DNA of 64,000 nt from Lentzea alba. Its GTDB lineage: Bacteria > Actinomycetota > Actinomycetes > Mycobacteriales > Pseudonocardiaceae. Shown here one piece after another: positions 44,877 through 54,020 of this stretch. How positions within the stretch are numbered: position 1 is the stretch's first letter; the number at the start of each line of letters is the position of its first letter. The DNA lies in the NCBI RefSeq assembly GCF_011067745.1, contig NZ_JAAMPJ010000003.1, positions 372,001 to 436,000 on the forward strand, written 5' to 3'. The notes under the pieces are model-generated. The model saw nothing but the letters and a program-made list of their open reading frames with translations. It had not been told where the DNA came from and did not search any database. A program made the position numbers and the translations under genes.

Positions 44877-45761
44877 ATGGGGACCCGACGAGTTCTTTGC
44901 ATGATCTTGGCCGCGTTGCTGGTGCTCGGTGCCGCGGGACCGGCACAGGCGGAGGAGCGTCAGTTGTTGTTCTACAACCACGCTTGGGGAACGTTCGACC
45001 GCGCCACCGCGGACGCCGTCGAACACTCCGCCTACATCAAGCAGTTCGCCGACTTCGAAGTCCGCACGACCACCGGTGCCGACGGCAAGAAGTGGACAGG
45101 CCGCTATCTACGCGGCCGCGAGACCTACCTGGAGCTGTACGGCATCGGTGACGTGGGTGGTTCGGACGGTGAACTCGGCTCCGCCGGCCTGGGGATGTCG
45201 ACCGAACACGACCGCGATCTCGACGCCGTGAAGACCCGCCTTCGTGCCGCCGGCCAGACACCGATCGACTTCACCCAGACCCGGGACTTCGGTGACGGCA
45301 AGCCGGTGCCGTGGTTCGACGCCGTGTTCCTGGTCGAGCGCTACGAGAAGTTCGGCGCCTGGGGCATGGAGTACCGCGACGAGTACCTCGCCGACCCGCG
45401 CAGCAAGGTGGGCCCGGCGCGGTTCCCCGGTGACGTCAGCCGGGAGCGCTACCTGCCGGACGAGTACCAGAACCGGCTGATGCGCGACATCACCCTGATC
45501 CACGTCGCCGTGACCGCCGCCGACCTGGCGCCCACCGTGCCGCTGCTGCGGGCGGGCGGGTTCGCTGTGTTCGCCGACCAGACCGGGGTGGTGGCGGTGG
45601 GTGGCGGGACGACCATGCGGTTCGACGAGGTGCCGAAGGGGCGGACCGGGCTCAAGCGAGTGGAGTTCGCGCTCAACCGCTCGACGCCGCCGCACGTGGA
45701 GCGGCTGGGCACGTCCACGCTGGTGGTGGGGCCGGGGAAGCGCGCGGTCTGGACTTTCTGA
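44877..45761 (+). CDS. secreted protein, DUF5829-like
   Basis: A 294-residue protein with a signal peptide (MGTRRVLCMILAALLVLGAAGPAQA). The mature chain contains LLFYNHAWGTFDRATADAVEHSAYIKQFADFEVRTT, and GRYLRGRETYLELYG, segments that recall the glyoxalase/VOC-like DUF5829 family, with a second half around FDAVFLVERYEKFGAWGMEY and ITLIHVAVTAADLA. If the VOC reading is correct, His (YNH) and Glu (YLELYG) are candidate metal ligands. Function unknown; family call is tentative. It stands between the MerR and LuxR genes without tight spacing. Confidence 0.65.
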   Translation: MGTRRVLCMILAALLVLGAAGPAQAEERQLLFYNHAWGTFDRATADAVEHSAYIKQFADFEVRTTTGADGKKWTGRYLRGRETYLELYGIGDVGGSDGELGSAGLGMSTEHDRDLDAVKTRLRAAGQTPIDFTQTRDFGDGKPVPWFDAVFLVERYEKFGAWGMEYRDEYLADPRSKVGPARFPGDVSRERYLPDEYQNRLMRDITLIHVAVTAADLAPTVPLLRAGGFAVFADQTGVVAVGGGTTMRFDEVPKGRTGLKRVEFALNRSTPPHVERLGTSTLVVGPGKRAVWTF

Positions 45762-45803
45762 CACTCTTGGACCATCCGGGTCAACGAACGGGGTGTCGGG
45801 CGG

Positions 45804-48305
45804 GTGTCGCTGGTCGGGCGGGAGCGGGAACGGGAACGGCTGGCCGCGGTGGCGGCGTCCGGTGGGGCGCTGGTGATCGTGGGCGAGCCCGGCGTCGGGA
45901 AGTCGGCGCTGCTGTCCTGCCTCGACGGCCACCTGGTGGTCGGCGTCGAAGCCGAGCAGGACCTGCCGTACGCCGGACTGCACCAGGTGCTGCACCCGTT
46001 CCTCGACCTGTCTGCTCTTCCGGACGTGCGGCGGGCCGCGCTGGAGGTCGTTCTCGGACTCTCCGACGGGCCCGCGCCGCCGGTGCAGCTGGTCGGGCTG
46101 GCCGCTCTGGAGCTGTTGGCCGAAGCCGTTGTGCTGGTGGACGACGCGCACTGGCTGGACCGGGCGAGCCAGGACGTCCTGGGGTTCGTGGCGCGGCGGC
46201 TGACCGGTGGCGCGCTCGTGGTCACCGCGCGGGAACCGGTGTTCGCGGGCGTACCCACGATCGAGCTGGAACCGTTGGCTGATCAGGAAGCTGATGTGCT
46301 GCTCGCGGCGGTCGCACCTGGTCTGGACGCGGAACGACGGTCGCGGGTGCTCGCGCGGGCGGCCGGGAACCCGTTGGCGCTCACCGAACTGCCCTTCGGC
46401 GGCAACACCCTGGAAGAGGCGTTCGCGGCACGTTTCGCGACGCTGCCTTTTGAGGTGCGGTCGGCGTTGCTCATGGTGGCGCTCGGCGGGACTCCTGAAG
46501 TGGATCTGACAGCGGCGGTCGAGGCCAGGCTCGTGCAACGGGACGGGCGCTTCCGGCATCCGTTGATCAGATCGGCTGTCGTGCAGGCGGCGGGCGCGGC
46601 TGAAGTCCAGGCGGCACACCGGGTGCTGGCGGACGCGTCGGACGAGCCGGATCGGCGGGCGTGGCATCTCGCCGGTGCCACGCGGGGCAGCGACGAGAAC
46701 GTGGCCGGTCTGCTGGAGAAGACGGCGGACCGGGCGTTGCGGCGGGGTGGCGCGGCGGCCGCGGTGAGCGCGTTGGAACGGGCGGCGCGGCTGGGCGACG
46801 ACCGCGAGCGGGCCCGGAGGCTTCTCGGAGCCGCCGAACTGGCGGCGGAGGCGGGTCGGCGCGACGACGTCGAGCGGATTCTGCTGGACGTGCGCGGGTT
46901 GGACCTCACGGCTCGGGAACGGGCGTTGGTGACCTGGTTGCCCACGGCGTTCGACGACGGTGTCGGAGAGGGCGCGGCCGGGCCGGGGGAACTGGTCGGG
47001 CTGGCCGAGGCGGTGGTCCGCGACGGGGACGTCGAGCTGGGGATGCGGATCTTTTGGAGCGTCGCGATGCGGTGCTTCTGGGTGGAGCCGGGGGCGGAGG
47101 TTCGGGAGCGGATCGCTTCGGTGGCGCGGAGACTGCCGATCGAGCCCGGTGATCCGCGGATGCTGGCGATGATGGCCTACGTGTGCCCGGTCGGGCAGGG
47201 TGACGCGGTGGTGGCGGGGCTGCGGGCAGAACCTGTCACCGATGACCCCGCCACCCTCCGCCTGCTGGGCAGCGCGGCCCTCCAGGTCGGCGCGTTCGCG
47301 GACTCCGTCCGGTTCTCCCTTGCCGCACAACGAGGTCTGCGCGCCCAAGGCCAGTTCGGACTGCTGACCCGCGCCCTCGCCGTCGAAGCCTGGAGCCGGA
47401 CCCGCCTCGGCGACATCACCGCAGCCGAACCCGCCGTCGCCGAAGCCGCCACGCTCGCCGAGGAGACCGGGCAGCCGTACATGCGCGGCCTGGCCGCGGC
47501 CGTGCAGGCCGAGATCGCCGCCCTGAAAGGCGACTACGAGCAGGCCGCCGGCAAGGCCGCCGAAGCCGAACGGATCGGGCTCGCGGCCGGGGCGCGGCCC
47601 GTGCTGGCCACCGTGCAGCTGGCCAGAAGCCTTGCCGCGCTGGGAGAAGGCCGGTACGCCGACGCGTTCGCCGCCGTTCGCCGCATCCACGACCCGGCTG
47701 ATCCCGCCTACCAGCTGGCGTTGCGCCGGTACGTGCTGCCCGAACTCGTCGAGGCCGCCACCCGCAGCGGCAACTCCGACGAGGCCGCCAAGATCGTCGA
47801 GGAGCTCGACACCGCCACCAGGTCGCCCGCCCTCGCCGCGGGGCTGAGGTACGCGCGTGCCCTGCTGGCTGAAGGCGACGAGGCCGAGGCCCTGTTCATG
47901 GCCGCGCTCGACCACGAAAACTCGCCGTGGGACCGGGCACGGACGCAGCTCGCGTTCGGGGCGTGGTTGCGCAGGCAGCGCAAACCGGCCCAGGCTCGGC
48001 CGCACCTCAAGGCGGCCAAAGAGGCGTTCGAGGCGTTCGGCACCAGGGGCTGGGCGGAACGGGCCGGAGAGGAGCTGCGGGCGTCCGGCGAGTCGCGCAA
48101 CGGGACCGGCGAGCTGACCGAGCACGAGCTGACCATCGCGCGAATGGCGGCGGACGGGCTGACCAACAAGGAGATCGGCGAGCGGCTGCACCTCTCGCAC
48201 CGGACGGTCAGCACGCACCTGCACCGGATCTTCCCCAAGCTCGGGGTCACGGCCAGAGCCGAACTCAAGCAGGCCCTGATGACGTACGCGGACACCGTCA
48301 CGTGA
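45804..48305 (+). CDS. LuxR-family ATP-binding regulator (LAL type)
   Basis: An 833-residue large regulator of the MalT/LAL class. It starts with SLVGRERERERLAAV, Walker A GEPGVGKS at residues 27-34 and Walker B VVLVDDAHWLD near 112. The middle is helical repeats (TPR-like, Ala/Leu rich) and residues about 770-830 form a LuxR helix-turn-helix (LTEHELTIARMAADGLTNKEIGERL, then HRTVSTHLHRIFPKLGV). LAL regulators are often pathway activators in actinomycetes; the target here cannot be told. A single gene with a GTG start and no neighbours in operon spacing except the hydrolase 40 bases downstream. Confidence 0.92.
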   Translation: MSLVGRERERERLAAVAASGGALVIVGEPGVGKSALLSCLDGHLVVGVEAEQDLPYAGLHQVLHPFLDLSALPDVRRAALEVVLGLSDGPAPPVQLVGLAALELLAEAVVLVDDAHWLDRASQDVLGFVARRLTGGALVVTAREPVFAGVPTIELEPLADQEADVLLAAVAPGLDAERRSRVLARAAGNPLALTELPFGGNTLEEAFAARFATLPFEVRSALLMVALGGTPEVDLTAAVEARLVQRDGRFRHPLIRSAVVQAAGAAEVQAAHRVLADASDEPDRRAWHLAGATRGSDENVAGLLEKTADRALRRGGAAAAVSALERAARLGDDRERARRLLGAAELAAEAGRRDDVERILLDVRGLDLTARERALVTWLPTAFDDGVGEGAAGPGELVGLAEAVVRDGDVELGMRIFWSVAMRCFWVEPGAEVRERIASVARRLPIEPGDPRMLAMMAYVCPVGQGDAVVAGLRAEPVTDDPATLRLLGSAALQVGAFADSVRFSLAAQRGLRAQGQFGLLTRALAVEAWSRTRLGDITAAEPAVAEAATLAEETGQPYMRGLAAAVQAEIAALKGDYEQAAGKAAEAERIGLAAGARPVLATVQLARSLAALGEGRYADAFAAVRRIHDPADPAYQLALRRYVLPELVEAATRSGNSDEAAKIVEELDTATRSPALAAGLRYARALLAEGDEAEALFMAALDHENSPWDRARTQLAFGAWLRRQRKPAQARPHLKAAKEAFEAFGTRGWAERAGEELRASGESRNGTGELTEHELTIARMAADGLTNKEIGERLHLSHRTVSTHLHRIFPKLGVTARAELKQALMTYADTVT

Positions 48306-48345
48306 CGGGCGCGAACGCCAACCGCTGAGCCCTACCGTCGAAGTC

Positions 48346-49323
48346 ATGATCAGCAGGCGACAGTTCTCCCAGGCACTGGCCGTAGCGGGCATGGCGGCAC
48401 CGATCGTGACGGCGACGGCCAAGGCGAGCACGCCGATGTGGGGGCCGATCAAGCAGGTCAGGGCCGGTTTGCTGGACGTCGGCTACGCGGAGATGGGCCC
48501 GGCGGACGGCCCCGTCACGATCCTGCTGCACGGCTGGCCGTACGACATCCACAGCTTCGTCGACGTGGCACCGGCTCTCGCCGCGCAGGGCCACCGGGTG
48601 CTCATCCCGTACCTCAGGGGCTACGGCCCGACGCGGTTCCTGCACGCCAGGACGATGCGCAACGGTCAGCCGGCCGCCGTCGCGAGCGACCTGATCGCGT
48701 TCATGGACGCGCTCAAGATCCGCAAGGCCACCCTCGCCGGGTTCGACTGGGGCGCCCGGACGGCGTGCGTCACCGCGGCGCTGTGGCCGGAGCGGGTGAA
48801 GGCGCTGGTGTCGGTCAGCGGCTACCTGATCATCAGCCTCGCCGCGAACCGGGAACCGCTGAGCCCGCAGGCCGAACTGGGCTGGTGGTACCAGTACTAC
48901 TTCGCCACCGAACGCGGCGAGAAGGGCTACACGCAGAACACCTACGAGTTCAACAAGCTGATCTGGAAGCTCGCCTCACCGCAGTGGAACTTCGACGAGG
49001 CCACCTATGCCCAGAGCGCCACCGCCTGGAAGAACCCGGACCACGTCGCGATCGTCATCCACAACTACCGCTGGCGGCTCGAACTCGCGGAGGGCGAGCA
49101 CCGTTACGACGGTCTCGAACGCAAGCTGCAGGCCAGGCCGGTGATCAGCGTCCCGACGATCACGATCGCCAGCGACTTCGACGGACCCAACAAGTCCGGT
49201 GCGGGCTACCGGGACCGGTTCACCGGACGCTACGAGCACCGGATCCTCGACGGCATCGGGCACAACGTGCCGCAGGAGGCGCCGGAGGCGTTCACCCGCG
49301 CCGTGGTCGACGCGAGCCGCTGA
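48346..49323 (+). CDS. Tat-exported alpha/beta hydrolase (epoxide-hydrolase/dehalogenase-like)
   Basis: A 325-residue enzyme with a twin-arginine signal (MISRRQFSQALAVAGMAA). The oxyanion segment is LLHGWPYD and the nucleophile elbow is GFDWGA with Asp134 in place of serine, placing it with epoxide hydrolases and haloalkane dehalogenases; GHNVP gives the catalytic His306. The cap domain (about 175-250) includes WWYQYYF, a tyrosine-rich stretch typical of epoxide ring-opening acids. It lies 40 bases after the LuxR-LAL gene and may be under its control. Substrate unknown. Confidence 0.88.
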   Translation: MISRRQFSQALAVAGMAAPIVTATAKASTPMWGPIKQVRAGLLDVGYAEMGPADGPVTILLHGWPYDIHSFVDVAPALAAQGHRVLIPYLRGYGPTRFLHARTMRNGQPAAVASDLIAFMDALKIRKATLAGFDWGARTACVTAALWPERVKALVSVSGYLIISLAANREPLSPQAELGWWYQYYFATERGEKGYTQNTYEFNKLIWKLASPQWNFDEATYAQSATAWKNPDHVAIVIHNYRWRLELAEGEHRYDGLERKLQARPVISVPTITIASDFDGPNKSGAGYRDRFTGRYEHRILDGIGHNVPQEAPEAFTRAVVDASR

Positions 49324-49344
49324 ACACCTCCGGCCGCGCTCAGC

Positions 49345-50772
49345 TCACACAGCAGGCGGAGTGAGGATCCCGCCGGCCGTCGTGCGGATGCGAAGTGAGG
49401 AAGTCCTCGCATCCCGCACGATCCGGTCGACGTCGTAGGCGACCAGCTTGCCGCCGCGCTTCACGATCCGGCCGTCCGAGAACACGGTGTCGACGTTGGC
49501 AGGGGTCGCCGCCTGCACCAGCGTGGTCTCGAACAACCCGCCGGGCGCGAGGTTGATGTCGTTGGTGCGCACCAGGATCACGTCCGCCCGCTTGCCCACC
49601 GTGATCGACCCGGTGACGTCGCCGAGCCCCAGCGCGCGGGCGCCGTTCACCGTCGCCATCTGCAGGACGTCGCGGAACCCGATCTCCGGCAGACCCGCGG
49701 AAGGCGTGCCCTGCCACGGAATTCCGGTGTTCCAGACGAGCCGCATCGCCTCGAACATGTCCGACGGCGCGATGGACGTGGCGTCCGACGACAGCGAGGT
49801 CGGCACACCGGCCTTGCGGAACCGCAACAACGCGTCGCGCGGATCACCCGCGGTGCCCAGCCGGAACTCGGAGTGCGGCGACCAGCTGTGCGGCGTGCCG
49901 GTGCGCGCCATGATCTCCATGTCGCTATCCAGGGCCGTGACGTAGTGGCACAGCAACGTCTTGGGCCCGAGCCAGCCGCGTCGTTCGTAGTCTGCGGCGT
50001 CCACCGTTCGCGGCGGCGCCTGACCGGCGTGGATCGCGATCGGCAGGCCACGGCCCAGCGCCGCCTCGATGTCCGCGAAGAACGCGGGCTCGGTGCTCTG
50101 CGACAACCCACGCAGGTTGACGCCCAGGTGCACCAGGCCGTCGAACGCGGTCCCGCCGCTGAAGTACTGCTGCCGCACGCGATCCACGTCGGTGAGGTCC
50201 ATCGGCACGTCACGCGGCATCTGGTCCACGTGGCCGTAGGAGAACCGGGCGCGCAGCAAGCCGTCGCGGTGCGCGCGGAGTTCGGCGTCGGCGTGCGCGG
50301 GGGAGCGGGTGTTGTTCGACCAGTTGTGCACGGTGGTCACGCCCGCGTTCGCCAGTTCGGCCAGCCCGAGCAGCACGCTGCGGTAGACGTCCTGGGCGCT
50401 GTACAACGTGGACGTCGCCCGCTTGGCCGCGAAGTAGGGGAAGCCGTCGGCCACGAAGTTGCGGCCCAGCGCGCTCCACATGTGGTGGTGGGTGTTGACG
50501 AAGCCGGGCATGACGATCATGTCGGTCGCGTCGACGATCTTCGCGCCGCGGGCGTGGAGATCCCGTCCGACGGCCTCGATCCTGCCGTTGTCGATCAGGA
50601 CGTCCGCGCGCGGCAGCACCCCGAGCGTCTGGTCGACGGTGACGACCGCGCCGCCGCGGATCAGGTAGCGGCGGCGGACGCCGTCAGCCTCCGCGGTGGC
50701 GGGGACGGTCGTCGTGGCGGAGATCGCCATTGCGGCGCCAAGGGATTTCGCGAGTGTCCGTCGGTTGATCAT
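49345..50772 (-). CDS. exported amidohydrolase, ATZ/TRZ-like
   Basis: A 475-residue metal-dependent hydrolase. ATG 50772 is set by GGAGG five bases upstream and yields a twin-arginine signal (MINRRTLAKSLGAAMAISA). The barrel has NTHHHMW with metal ligands among His95-His97, a mid-barrel IHAGQAPP histidine, LLCHYVT and LSSDATSIAP for the late His and Asp, and the usual C-terminal GSITVGKRADVILV. It resembles chlorohydrolase/guanine-deaminase type enzymes of the TrzN/AtzA superfamily, which deaminate or dechlorinate heterocycles. Located 86 bases downstream of the second sugar-binding lipoprotein gene, on the same strand. Confidence 0.9.
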   Translation of the reverse strand: MINRRTLAKSLGAAMAISATTTVPATAEADGVRRRYLIRGGAVVTVDQTLGVLPRADVLIDNGRIEAVGRDLHARGAKIVDATDMIVMPGFVNTHHHMWSALGRNFVADGFPYFAAKRATSTLYSAQDVYRSVLLGLAELANAGVTTVHNWSNNTRSPAHADAELRAHRDGLLRARFSYGHVDQMPRDVPMDLTDVDRVRQQYFSGGTAFDGLVHLGVNLRGLSQSTEPAFFADIEAALGRGLPIAIHAGQAPPRTVDAADYERRGWLGPKTLLCHYVTALDSDMEIMARTGTPHSWSPHSEFRLGTAGDPRDALLRFRKAGVPTSLSSDATSIAPSDMFEAMRLVWNTGIPWQGTPSAGLPEIGFRDVLQMATVNGARALGLGDVTGSITVGKRADVILVRTNDINLAPGGLFETTLVQAATPANVDTVFSDGRIVKRGGKLVAYDVDRIVRDARTSSLRIRTTAGGILTPPAV

Positions 50773-50858
50773 GCGGCCTCCAAAAGCAGGGAAGGCCTGC
50801 ATGCTCGCTCCAGTTCAGCGTCCTGTCACCCGCGTGGAAGATCCACCGCGCAAACGGC

Positions 50859-51914
50859 TCACCGCGCCTGCTCCAGTGGGCGCAGGTGCTTCGCCGGATC
50901 CGCCGTGAGAGCGTCGATCTGCGGTCGGGCGGCCTCCAGCCGGCTGGCCTCGGTCGCCTGACGGCGGATGATGTCGTCCACGTTGGACGACTGCACCAGC
51001 AGTCCCGGTGCGACGAACCAGCCCTCGGGGAACTTCCGGCCGGACTTGGCGTGCTGGGCCAGCATGTACCCGGCCACCGCGCCCTTGAGGAAGTGCTCGG
51101 CCGACACCGTCGCGAACAGGTGCCCGTCCTTGACGCCCTGCAGCGCCTTGGGATCCACGCTGAACGCCCCGGCCAGCCACTTCGCGTTCTTCTCGGCGTG
51201 CACGGCGGCGAGGTTGATCGCGTCGACGTCACCGGCACCCAGCAGCGCGACGGCGTCCGGGTTCGCGTCGGCCAGCCGTTGCCACGTCGCGAGGTTCGCC
51301 GTCAGGTCGCGCCCGGTGTCGAGCGGCCCGATCACCTGCAGCTTCGGCATCCGTTCGAGCAGCCGGGCCCGCATTCCCAGCGACCGCTGGTCCAGCGCGG
51401 GCATCGCGGGGGAGTTGCTGCCGATGATGATCTTGCCGCCGGTGTCCGGCGTCAGCCGGTCCGCCGCCGCGTCCGCGAGCAGCCTGCCCATCGCGAAGCT
51501 GTCGTTCTCGATCATGAACTTGACCCCGCTGGCCGGCGCGACCTGGCCACCGGCGATCGCGATCACCGGGACGCCCTGCTCGATCACCTGGGCCGTCGGC
51601 TGGGCCACCAGTTCCGGTGCGACGGCCGACAGTCCGATCCCGCCCTTGGCCCGCGTGGCCAGGTCCTTGAGCAGTTCGACCTGCTTGAGACCGTCGTGCG
51701 TGTCCGGTCCGGTGACCTCCGCCTTGACCCCGCCGGCGATGGTCGCGCCCACCCGGAACCCCTCGCTCATCTCCCTGGAGAAGTCGCGGCTGTTGTTCTG
51801 GGCGACGAATCCGATGGTGGGCGGGTCATCGGACGTCTTCATCGCGCCGCACCCGCTCACCCCCGCTGCTGCGAGCAAAAGCGCAGGTAGGGCGAGATGG
51901 GCGACGCGAATCAT
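50859..51914 (-). CDS. periplasmic sugar-binding-type lipoprotein (copy 2)
   Basis: A 351-residue paralogue of the protein at 31109-32143. The signal ends in the lipobox AAAGVSGC (Cys22). The alignment is continuous: TIGFVAQNNSRDFSREMSEGF, VTGPDTHDGLKQVELLKDL, IENDSFAMGRLLADAA, LLGAGDVDAINLAA and the same terminal RPLEQAR. The stop is followed by GCGCGGTGAG, the same junction that in copy 1 carries the overlapping GTG start, but here no GGDEF-EAL gene follows; it is instead divergent, at 52056. No ABC transport genes adjoin it. Sensor function is inferred. Confidence 0.9.
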   Translation of the reverse strand: MIRVAHLALPALLLAAAGVSGCGAMKTSDDPPTIGFVAQNNSRDFSREMSEGFRVGATIAGGVKAEVTGPDTHDGLKQVELLKDLATRAKGGIGLSAVAPELVAQPTAQVIEQGVPVIAIAGGQVAPASGVKFMIENDSFAMGRLLADAAADRLTPDTGGKIIIGSNSPAMPALDQRSLGMRARLLERMPKLQVIGPLDTGRDLTANLATWQRLADANPDAVALLGAGDVDAINLAAVHAEKNAKWLAGAFSVDPKALQGVKDGHLFATVSAEHFLKGAVAGYMLAQHAKSGRKFPEGWFVAPGLLVQSSNVDDIIRRQATEASRLEAARPQIDALTADPAKHLRPLEQAR

Positions 51915-52055
51915 GGGGCAGCCCCGTCGGTTGTTCGTTTGGAGGCGTCAGAGGCTAGTGCACGGCGCCGCGAGGTGTCGGCTTGCGTGGAATCCTTTGG
52001 CTGCGTACCAATAGCACCTTCGCCGGAAAGCGATATCCCACGTGAGGCGTCCTGG

Positions 52056-54020
52056 ATGCTGTCCAACTGGGTCGAGGCCCGCACCACCGCGCAGACGACC
52101 GTCGTCAGCCTGACGATCGGCCTCGCCGCGCTGGCGGGTCTTGCGCTGTGGACGAGTCTGAGCATGCAACGTGCCGCCACGCACCTGCACGAGCTCAACG
52201 AGATGAGCGACCGCTGGGGTCTGGTGGTGCAGCACGTCGACGTCGGCGACCACGCCCTGCACGACTACCTGCGCTCCGGCACACCGGTGATGCGCCAGCC
52301 CGTCACGAACGCCACCGGTGCCGCCGACGAGAGCCTGCGCTGGCTGCGCGAGAACGGCGGCCCCGCCGACGTCCGCGCCGCCACGATCGTCGGCGACCTC
52401 TACGGCGACTACTCGAGCCTGCTGCGCGAAGCCGTCGTCGCGGGCGACCGCGGTGACACCACCGCGGCGTTCCAGAAGGCGGACCAGGCCGAGCTCACGC
52501 TGGTCTCGTTGCGCAAACAGCTCTCCACGGTCGTGCAGTTGAAACGTCTGGAAACCACCGAGTACCTGCGCTCCGCGGAAACGCAGAACGGCCGTCTCCG
52601 ACTGGCCGCGCTCGTCGCGTTCATCATTGATCTCGGTCTGGTCGGGCTGTGCGGCGTCGTCCTGCTCGGGCACCGCCGCAAGATCCTGCGCCAGGCAGCG
52701 AAGAGCGAGCACGAGGCGTTGCACGACGCGTTGACCGGTCTGGCCAACCGGACCCTGCTCACCCAGCGCACGCAGCAGGCCATCCGGCGCTCCGACCAGA
52801 TGGGCGACCCGCTCGGGCTGTTCCTGATCGACCTCAACCGCTTCAAACCGATCAACGACACGCTCGGCCACGCGTTCGGCGACCGCCTGCTGCAGCACGT
52901 CGCGAACCGCCTGACCGGCGCCGTCCGCGAGGTCGACACGGTGGCGCGCCTCGGTGGCGACGAGTTCGCCGTCCTGCTGCCCTCGGTGAACACGGCCGCG
53001 AACGCCCTGATCGTCGCCGAGCGCGTGCACCGGGCGCTGGAGGACGCCGTCGACCTGGACGGCCTGTCGGTCGACGTCGGCTGCAGCATCGGCGTGGCGA
53101 TGTACCCGAACGACTCCTCGGACGCGCACGAACTGCTCAAGCACGCCGACATCGCCATGTACGCGGCCAAGCGCGCCCGCCTCGGCACGTGCGTCTACGA
53201 CCCCGGCCGCGACGACCAGAGCGCCGCCCAGCTCACCGTCATCAGCGACCTGCGGCACGCCATCGACCACGGCGAACTGGTGCTGCACTACCAGCCCAAG
53301 GCCGACGCGCGCACCGGAGCCGTCTGCGGCGCCGAGGTCCTGTGCCGCTGGCAGCACCCGCGCCTCGGCCTGCTCGGCCCGGACCGGTTCATCCCGGCCG
53401 CCGAGGAGACCGGCCTGATCGAACCGCTGACCCAGTACGTGCTCGACCACGCCCTGGCCCAGTGCCACGCCTGGCACCTGACCGGCTGGGACGTGCCGAT
53501 CTCGGTCAACGTCGGCGCCCAGTGCCTGCACGACCTGACGTTCCCCGACCAGGTCGCCACCGCGCTGAAGCAGCACGGCCGCCCGCCCGAAGTGCTGACC
53601 CTGGAGATCACCGAAAGCGCGATCATCGCCGACCCGCACCGCGCCAGCGAAGTCCTGCTGCGGCTGCGCGAACTCGGCGTGCGGCTGTCCATCGACGACT
53701 TCGGCACCGGCTACTCGTCCATCGCGTACCTGCGCACGATGCCGGTGCACGAGATGAAGATCGACCGCTCCTTCACCACGAACATGCGCACGGACTCGTC
53801 CAGCGGCGCCATCACCCGCTCGTTGCTGGGCCTCGCGCACAACCTGGAGCTGGAGGTCGTCGCCGAGGGCGTGGAGGACGAGGAGACCTGGAGCGCGCTG
53901 GCCGCCCTGGGCTGCGACATCGTGCAGGGGTACTGCCTGAGCAAGCCGTTGCCGGCGGACGAGTTCGCCGAGTGGTTGCGGGACCGCATGCTCGGCGAAC
54001 TCACCGCGCCTGGTGTCTAA
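52056..54020 (+). CDS. membrane GGDEF-EAL cyclic-di-GMP protein (copy 2, EVL variant)
   Basis: A 654-residue paralogue of the protein at 29014-30936. Start ATG 52056 (MLSNWVEARTTAQ) aligns with the GTG start of copy 1 and follows GAGG. Two membrane helices (about 15-35 and 185-205) flank a helical extracellular domain. GGDEF is intact at 300-304 with an inhibitory-site REVD. The EAL signature reads EVL at 427-429 (AEVLCRWQHP); the other phosphodiesterase motifs LEITES, IDDFGTGYSS, KIDRSF and VAEGVED are conserved, so activity may persist. It diverges from the second sugar-binding lipoprotein gene over a 141-base gap and converges with the M28 peptidase gene. Confidence 0.93.
   Translation: MLSNWVEARTTAQTTVVSLTIGLAALAGLALWTSLSMQRAATHLHELNEMSDRWGLVVQHVDVGDHALHDYLRSGTPVMRQPVTNATGAADESLRWLRENGGPADVRAATIVGDLYGDYSSLLREAVVAGDRGDTTAAFQKADQAELTLVSLRKQLSTVVQLKRLETTEYLRSAETQNGRLRLAALVAFIIDLGLVGLCGVVLLGHRRKILRQAAKSEHEALHDALTGLANRTLLTQRTQQAIRRSDQMGDPLGLFLIDLNRFKPINDTLGHAFGDRLLQHVANRLTGAVREVDTVARLGGDEFAVLLPSVNTAANALIVAERVHRALEDAVDLDGLSVDVGCSIGVAMYPNDSSDAHELLKHADIAMYAAKRARLGTCVYDPGRDDQSAAQLTVISDLRHAIDHGELVLHYQPKADARTGAVCGAEVLCRWQHPRLGLLGPDRFIPAAEETGLIEPLTQYVLDHALAQCHAWHLTGWDVPISVNVGAQCLHDLTFPDQVATALKQHGRPPEVLTLEITESAIIADPHRASEVLLRLRELGVRLSIDDFGTGYSSIAYLRTMPVHEMKIDRSFTTNMRTDSSSGAITRSLLGLAHNLELEVVAEGVEDEETWSALAALGCDIVQGYCLSKPLPADEFAEWLRDRMLGELTAPGV

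Noticed and set aside
45108..48452. 1114-codon open frame antisense to the LuxR-LAL gene
   Set aside because: It covers the whole regulator gene on the other strand; its composition (Arg/Pro/Gly/His rich, low complexity) is the usual by-product of high third-position GC. The sense gene has clear motifs.
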